Source: Torreya grandis (lineage: Eukaryota > Streptophyta > Pinopsida > Cupressales > Taxaceae). From it: a stretch of 64,000 nucleotides of DNA. Positions 56,801 through 64,000 of this stretch are shown in pieces. Each line of letters begins with the position of its first letter. Within the stretch, counting starts at the first letter, position 1. The stretch lies in NCBI GenBank assembly GCA_037957365.1, contig JARHVA010000592.1:372001-436000 (forward strand). The letters run 5' to 3'. A program made the position numbers and the translations under genes. Below the pieces are notes generated by a model that made no database searches, had not been told where the DNA came from, and saw only the letters and a list, made by a program, of their open reading frames with translations.

Positions 56801-57650
56801 TCAATTTGGGCATGTAGGTTCATATTTATTGCAAAAATTTGCTTGGTTTATATAAATAAGCTTTATTGAGCATTCTATGTCTCCGTAGAATTTTTACAGT
56901 GTTTAGCAAATGTTTACACCAAACAAACATTTTATTTGCATATGAATTTTTGAGAGTCATGAAGATGTTATTGATAGGGTTCACAAATTTATAGAGGTTA
57001 TTAATTTGCATCTGTGTGAGATGTTTTAAACTTAAAAAGGGTTACTAATATCGATTAAAAGTATTGATTGTATAATATTGTATTTAATTTATACTATATT
57101 TTATTTTATATTTTATAATATCTTGTTTATGATAGAGTTTGATGTATTATTCATATCAATGAATTTATTAATGTTATGTGCTTGTTTGTTGATTTTTTTA
57201 CCATTAGCTCTATGAAAAGTGGGGTCCAACTAATCATATTAGAGAAACATTTTTTTCCCTTTTTATTATTTTGCCCCTCTCTATTTTTTGGGCTCCTTTT
57301 CTGTTTGATGGGATCCTCCTTTGTAAAATTAACTTCTTTGTAAGTCATTTTCCTCTTCCAAATGCTCCTCATTACACATTTCGATTTCTTGTCTCATTTG
57401 GTTTTATGCATAAGTGAGCCTTACTCCCCCCTCCTAATTATTTACTAGATAAAATATTGAAATTTAATATTGAAATCTCAAAATAAATTATAAACATCGA
57501 AAAATACTACTATTAAAGTTAATAATTTATATATAAATAATATATTTTTTTATAAAAAATATACATTAATATAAACTTCAAAATTTGGGCCAAAAAATTA
57601 TAATGATGATATATGATTGATCGATCAATTTGAAATTAATTGAAATATTA
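53890..57650. other. AT-rich intergenic DNA, no certain gene
   Basis: A GC-richer island at 54340-54560 has a G-box-like GCCACGTAGC and could be promoter-derived, but no gene follows. A 79-codon frame at 56226-56465 (plus) is unassigned. Around 56760-56830 a TKIKSNQVCHQFGHVGS string resembles a broken zinc knuckle, hinting at a degraded retroelement gag. Confidence 0.4.
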
Positions 57651-57795
57651 CAAAACCGAACTCCATAGTTCCTTCATTAAATGGCAGGAACTATTGACTT
57701 ACACTCTTTAATTCCCATTTCAAGATACAATATAAATTTAAATTGAAATCAAGTCGATGACTACAAGATAAAAGTCACTTGTTTTGCATGAAGAT

Positions 57796-57856
57796 AGTGA
57801 CATTCTAAATTTTTACAAAGCACCTTGTAGTGACATTCTAAATTTTTAGAAAGCAC

Positions 57857-57860
<4 letters not shown>
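57796..57860 (-). repeat. 33-bp tandem duplication in LINE 3' UTR
   Basis: TAGTGACATTCTAAATTTTTA followed by AAAGCACCTT occurs twice here; the sister LINE copy has it once (62309-62343). Confidence 0.85.

Positions 57861-57890
<30 letters not shown>
57861..57890. repeat. (TA)15 microsatellite
   Basis: Uninterrupted TA dinucleotides in the LINE 3' UTR. Confidence 0.98.
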
Positions 57891-57896
<6 letters not shown>

Positions 57897-60800
57897 TATT
57901 ATAATACAAAATAGGTTAAAATGGGTGTTGAAAATATAAATTTGAAAAAAGAGTTTGTAAGAGAAAAGAGAAATAAAATATAATTTAAAAAAAAATATTA
58001 AATTTTGAAATTTTTTTTGTGATAATTCGTATTTACTAAGTAGAATGGTGAGTCCATTTGAGTCTTTAAAATTTCGATTAAAAAAAGGAGTTTGAATTTG
58101 AATAATGAAACTAAGATATGTGCTAATGACTCTTATAAGATCCTAACTTTGTGTTAGCTCATCTCTCTATTCATTCATGTACATAGAACTACACATCTTT
58201 GATCTTCATAATGAATAATATCTCATAGAGTTATTTATTTCCTCGATAAAGGCTATAAAACCTGCCAAGGATTTAATAATGCATTGAACACGTGAATACA
58301 AAATGCTCATCTGATTCTAATTCATTATTGTAAAGTTTATAAGTGCATTGATGTCATATAATAAAGTGCTCTGATTACATGCAAAGGTAACAAGGGCATT
58401 CCCACGATTGGCCCAAAGGGTATTTCAAACCAAAAAAGAGCCTAGCGTAATTGGAAGTAATAATACCCCCATTTTCTATTTGAAGATAGTGCTCCAAATA
58501 ATGATGTATTTTTTTTACAATGGTTCTAATGGTTCTATCCAACTTGATTTAATATAAGTTTTGTAGATGTCATCCATAATATCTCTACAAATATCTCTTT
58601 TTAACATGTAGGGATCATTGATGGAAAAAATATCAGGAGGTAAATGACTGATATCAAAACCAATTCCTTGTCTTGAAAGACACACATTAAGCATACTAAG
58701 TATTATTGATCCATTGTTCACATATCTTCATACATGATTGAAGACCAATGAATGAATATCTTTTATACCTAATTGTGTGTCTACCATACTTATTTTTTAA
58801 GTAACATCATTACATAGAAAACTATTGAAATATGAAGGGGGTGAAAGCCAAATTCAATGAAAATAATTCCATGTAGAATTGACTATTTTGCTTGCATGTT
58901 TTTGGATAGCATGGAAATAAGAACTTTTTCAATTCAATTCCAGCTAGTACTACAAATTCCAAGTCCCCAAATATCACAACCATAAAATATTTTTGGTGAA
59001 ACTAAATTTTGGAATATATGCAATTTTTCTTTGGCATTCTAAAACTGGAGCTGGAAACATTCTCTCAAGTGTACTAAGTCCAACATACCCCTTGCATAAT
59101 ATTTATTATGCAACAAGGATCATATTAAAGGGAGGTCATTTGAAAGGTAGACCAAGGTAAGTTTAGGATAAAACCAATTCCATCAAAGAACATTTCTAAA
59201 TGAGATTAGTTTTCTATGCTTTTTTATTAGTGTGTTGAAAATCATGACCTTTGTTTCACTCAAGTTTACTTGTAAATCACAAGTATAAAAAATGAGATCA
59301 AAATGTCAAGATGTCTTTGTAGGCCTACAAGAGTATGTTAAATGAGAATAATGTCATAAAAATAATAAAATAGTGATGACAATATCATAAATAATACAAT
59401 TATAATTACATATTTTTTCATGAACACATCCTCTAATTCATCTATAAAGAGACCAAACAAAGAAGGAGAAAGTGGACAACCATATTTAACACCAATGGTG
59501 TTATCGATATCTTTAGCAAAACTAGTAGGAGTTCATTCATAGCCAAACACCATCTCATAAAGTGTAATCAAAAGAACAAGAACAACTAAATGTTGTAGAA
59601 TTTTTAGGTCTTAAAGTTGTTGGAGTAGAAGTTGTCTAGGAATAGTGTTGAATGTCTTCTAAAAATTAACAAAATAATAATAAAACTTATGTATTTGTAC
59701 TCTTTCTTCTTTGATTACAACTCTAAACATCAAGATGTGATCTATTATTCAATGACTATGTCTAAAACATACTTGACATTTTTTCCAAAGTTTCTTGGAC
59801 TCTACAAATATGGATATCAAATTATCCAACACTATAGCAAATAACTTAATTAGAGTTTGACCAAATAAGACAATTATATAATAATTTGGATCATGTTGGT
59901 TTCCTAATTTAAATATAGGACAAATAATATGTTATAATCATGTAGGTAGGAATCCATGAGAAGCCAATATATTGAAGAGATCAACAATATGTGTTGCTAG
60001 GAGAGTTAGACTATGATGAAGAAATTTTAATTTCAAGTGATTTATTTTAGTTGATTTACTTATATTGAGTTTTAAAATATCTTACAAGATGATATAATCT
60101 GTGAAGAGACGCTTACCCTGAAATCTATTCCCTAGTGAAATTGAGAATTGGTTTGGAATGTCATAATGAGAAATTGCATAATTAGACCAAGTATATATGT
60201 TGTATATGGCACATTAGGGTTTCCATGGAAGGAAGGTTTTCCATAAGTATATAGCATTAAAGCTAATCATGTCAAGTGTTTTCCTTTCTTTCTTGTTTAG
60301 ATATAGCCTCTGCTTATTTCATAGGATGTGACGGTAAATTTTGTGAATAGACTTATTCTTGTAGGTATGTTAATGAGTAATGTGTGTTGTAATCCTATCA
60401 AGAGATGTACAACTACTTTCAAACCAATCATTGCGATTATAATAACCAAGTGGGTGGGTAGTGGGATGATTCTAAATAGAATGAAGAAAGGATTTAAGTG
60501 TTGTATTCCAAATTGTTGTAGAGACAAACTCAACTCTTTCAACTAGGTCATGAATAGAATTTATATCTATGAGGTTGACATTCAAAATTTTAGTGTAAAA
60601 TTTATCAAAAGTATGGTGAAAGTAAATACGAGCTAAAGAGTGATAGGTATGAGAGTAAATAGTTGCATAACCAAGGTTAGGGAGTACAACCTTGAATGAA
60701 ATTGGTGCATGGTTAGGGATGGAGGGGGGAGAACATCCATTCAAAATGTGATATTAATGGCCACAAATATTTATTGGTCTACCACACTAGCTCCACCAAG

Positions 60801-62189
60801 ATAAGGATAAAAAGTAAAGTCACTTGAACCAGGACAACAAAAGAGTCCATTTAGCACTAACAAGTCATGAGATTCACCAATTATGATCAAATTTATCCCA
60901 TAAGGTGTAATGGAATGTTTAGTTGATTGGCCATAAATGTCCAACTCTTATCCTATCTCTTGTAACGATAATGGATATGAACTAGAATTAAAGTGAGCAT
61001 CGTAGGTGACCTGTACAGGTATTGAAGTCTCCTAAGAGGATAATAACTTCCATTACTGATAACTTGGAGATCTCAAGATAAAGATCAATGAATAGTGATT
61101 CACCATACCTTTCCATAGCATATTGTGAGTACATTGGGGGAAGTAACAAATTGGTATAAAAAATGAAGTTCTACTATCAATTAATATTCACATATATCTA
61201 GAATGGTGGTCCAGTTCCTCCACATGAATTCTAAATGTTAAAGGATGTTGAATAATGGAATAAATACCACCCAAACCTCTATGGTGAGGTGGATAATTTT
61301 TATATACTTGGAGAACCATATGAATCCAAATTTTTTTGGAAGAGGCTTACTTCTTGATTCATGAGTCTTTGTGAAGAAGATCAAGTCTTTACCCTAGATA
61401 ACATCTCTTGAAGAACAAAGAGAGACTAAAAGAGAACCTCCATAATTCATAAGCCTATTGAGATATATGTCTAAGAGCAATGCTCCACCTTATATGGCAT
61501 GATATTTTAGGAGGTTTTGGCTTATTCTACTAGGAGGTGGATTCTCATGTATTACAACTTCATCATTTCTTATAGCAACCCATTTACCTTGCTTCCTAGT
61601 TTCAACCAATTTAAGCTTTTCACACTTAAATTCTTCATATTGTTATCTGGTCATGTCCTCATATAGATATATTATTGGATCAAAGTTGAAAATATTCATT
61701 TTATGTTTCAAAGTAGATAGCTTGTTATGTAGGTTTTAGAATCTAAGGATTAGAGAGTTATTTGGTAGATACCATGCCTTATCTATTGGTACATTCTCAA
61801 TTTTTAGTTCATTCAAAAAGAACTTTTTATCTACTATTGAAGAGATATTTCTTCGATAAGGCCTCTAGATCCAAGGTTTAAATAAATAAACTCTCTTTGA
61901 TTGTTGCCTCAGTGATTTTTGGGGAATGATGGGCAAGGAGAGGGGGGAAGGAGGATTTAGAACTACCTGAAACCATTTGTGCCCATAATTGTTTTTTGGT
62001 TACACCCTTAAGCTTGGTCGCAATCCCTTTTTGATATTCCTTAAATATTTTTAATAACATCTAAAGTAACTTGTGTTGGTTAAACATTAACCTCTAAACT
62101 AAGTTATGCCAGTGCCATTTCCAATTTTGAGATATGTTCACCTTGCAAGGTAATCTAATTTGTATGTTTTTTAGGTTGCGATACTTATT

Positions 62190-62342
62190 CCTACTGTCAA
62201 ATAGTGAGAACTATTGACTTACACTCTTAAATTCCCATTTCAAAATACTGTACAAATTTAAATTGAAAGCAAGTTGATGACTACAAGATAAAGGTGATTT
62301 ATTTTACATGCAGATAGTGACATTCTAAATTTTTACAGGGCA

Positions 62343-62396
<54 letters not shown>

Positions 62397-64000
62397 TTAC
62401 TTTTCGTTATTAAACATGATAAGTTAAAATGAGTGTAAAAAAATTAAATTTGAAATAAGAGCTTGCAAGAGAAAAGGGAAATAAAACATAAAACAAAAGA
62501 GTTAAGTTTTTGAGATCTTTCTCTTCACAACTCGTAACTACTAAGTATAATAGTGGGTATGTTTTCATCTTTAAAATTGAAGTTGAATAAAGTAGTTTGA
62601 ATTTGAACCATGAAACAAATATATGTGCTAGTAACTCTTATAGGAGCCTAACTTTGTGTTGGGTCATCTCTCTATTCATTCATGTCATCTTTGATCCTCA
62701 TAATGAATAATATCTCATAGAGTCCTTTATTTCCTCTACAAAGTTAATAAAACATGTTAAGGATACACTAAAACATTGAACAACTAAATACAAAATGCTT
62801 ATATGATTTTGGTTCATTATTGTAAAATTTACACATGCACTGATGTCTTAGGATAAAGTAATCCAATTGCATGCAAAGCTAATGAGGGCATTCCCACAAT
62901 TGGCCCAACATAAATCTCAAACCAAAAGAGAGCCTAGTGCAATTAGAAGTAATAATACACCCATCTTCTATCTGAAGAGTGTTCCGAGTAATGACACATT
63001 TTTTGTTGACAATCATTATGGTGATTCTATCGAAGTTGATCTAATGTAAGATTTATAGATCCCATCCCTAATAACTCTATGTATATATCTTTTTAACATG
63101 TGGGAAGTATTGATGGAAAATATATCAAGAGGTAGACGATTGATATCAATACCAATTCCTTGTAGGAAAGATGCATATTAAGCATACTAAGTGTTATTGA
63201 TCCCTTGTTCACATAATTGTATAGATGACTGAAGAGCCTTGAATGAATATCTATTATACCTAATTGTTGTATCTACCATATATATTGAAATTTGTGGAAT
63301 AATTGTTAAAATATGAAGTAGGCGAATGCCAAATCTAGCTGAAATAATTTCATGTAGAATTGACCATTTTATTTGCATGTTTTTGGATAACATGGAAATA
63401 AGAACTTTATCAATTCAATTCTAGATGGTACTACAAAGTCCAAGTCCCAAAATATCACAACCATAAAATATTTTTGGTGAAATTAAATTTTAGAAGATAC
63501 ACAATTTTTCGTTGGCATTCTAAAGTTGGCATTGGAAACATTGTCTCTCAAGTGTGCTAAGTTCAACATATCCCTTGCATAATCTTTTTTATGAAACAAG
63601 GATCATATTGAAGGGAGGTTCTTTGAAAGGCACATCAAGATGAGTTTAGGAGAACTAATTCCATCGAACTTCCTTTGTAAATGAGATTAGTTTCCTATGC
63701 TTTTTTTAAAGTATTTTGAAAACAATGACTTTTGTTTCACTCAAGTTTACTTATGAATGACAAGTATAAAAAAATGAGTTCAGAATGTCAAGATGTCTTT
63801 GTAGGCCTACAGGAGTATATTAAATGACAAGAATTAAATAAAAAATAATAAAATAGTGGTGACTATATATCATAAAAAATACAACTCTTACATGTCTTCC
63901 CTGAACTTGTAACAACATCCTTTAATTCATCTATAAAAAGACCAAACAAAGAAGGAAAAAGTGGAGATCCATATTTAACACCAATGGTGCTATTGATATC
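62190..64000 (-). mobile_element. LINE copy 2, 3' part, continues past window end
   Basis: It aligns with 57670-59515 at a constant offset of about 4.48-4.49 kb: the 3' UTR, the TA run, the C-terminal RT region and the GCPLSPSLFGLFIDE-coding segment at 63927-63980. Its 3' end abuts the 5' end of copy 1, so the two are head to tail. It has its own frameshifts and stops. Confidence 0.88.
62345..62395. repeat. (AT)25 microsatellite
   Basis: 51 bp of AT dinucleotides in the 3' UTR of LINE copy 2, at the same place as the (TA)15 of copy 1. Confidence 0.98.

Larger units (their letters stand above)
57670..62190 (-). mobile_element. LINE retrotransposon, copy 1, near full length, decayed
   Basis: Minus strand, 5' end near 62190. 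61560-62060: ORF1-like remains (a 60-codon frame KKQLWAQMVSGSSKSSFPPL). 60560-61510: apurinic-type endonuclease, with THESRSKPLP, VCYFPPC-like, GDFN region degraded, and LLVLNGLFCCPGSSDFTFYP followed by GGASVVDQ (usual GASVVDY). 58500-60150: RT, with GVKYGCPLSPSLFGLFIDEL at 59437-59492, the YADD box decayed to IIYDIV near 59390, and DLQVNLSETKVMIFN at 59240-59290. C-terminal domain to about 58500, then a 3' UTR with (TA)15. Numerous stops. Confidence 0.85.

Noticed and set aside
57670..62400. 57.67 and 62.19 kb repeats as LTRs of one element
   Set aside because: The repeats extend through LINE RT coding sequence and have no TG...CA ends or PBS, so they are LINE copies.
1..64000. CRISPR arrays, bacterial operons, phage or plasmid features
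   Set aside because: No spaced identical repeats, no prokaryotic gene layout; the DNA is clearly plant nuclear.

Overview
The window looks like nuclear DNA of a seed plant, most likely a conifer. It is AT-rich, dominated by old nested retroelements (Ty1/copia, Ty3/gypsy, LINE), and has one compact, GC-richer host-like gene with a plant-type GT-AG intron. The strongest lineage clue is a Penelope-like element (PLE) with a GIY-YIG endonuclease at 48.6-52.1 kb. Among land plants such elements are known to me essentially from conifers (the 'Dryad' group), but I cannot search to confirm this.

Layout. 1-4304: minus-strand copia element, LTR to LTR, with deletions in integrase and reverse transcriptase (RT); its left LTR runs off the window edge. 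4305-12650: remains of a minus-strand gypsy element (gag, protease, RT, integrase, with an internal RT-to-integrase deletion) plus a decayed extra frame of unknown function beyond integrase. 12660-17900: non-coding, with a stem-loop array at 13.6-13.9 kb and a tRNA-like SINE head at 17.3 kb. 17.9-18.96 kb: a LINE ORF1-type (DUF4283 plus zinc knuckle) pseudogene. 20041-30416: an outer copia element with 210-bp LTRs and target-site duplication AATGG, holding an inner, younger TNT1/Tork-like copia (23282-28323) that has lost nearly all of its 5' LTR. 31251-42230: an old gypsy-type element reduced to LTRs and gag-protease; its right LTR is split by a young chromodomain gypsy (34622-42138; LTRs about 1.35-1.38 kb; target-site duplication GTTTT). 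43.5-44.2 kb: minisatellite and tandem duplication. 45703-46770 (minus): the one convincing host gene, a PB1-domain protein with one 99-bp intron. 48.6-52.1 kb: the PLE, with a duplicated 5' part and a 490-bp intervening sequence in its endonuclease domain. 53.1-53.9 kb: a second LINE ORF1-like fragment. 57.67-64.0 kb: two head-to-tail copies of one LINE on the minus strand, period about 4.49 kb, the second cut by the window end.

The genes do not form a pathway; the window is a layered insertion record. The relative order is readable: old gypsy before young gypsy, outer copia before inner copia. Coding decay is dominated by CAG/CAA to TAG/TAA changes in otherwise aligned frames, as expected from cytosine methylation and deamination of silenced elements. 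No autonomous element appears functional: the catalytic RT aspartates of both related copia copies are lost, and the young gypsy carries many in-frame stops and an altered integrase aspartate.
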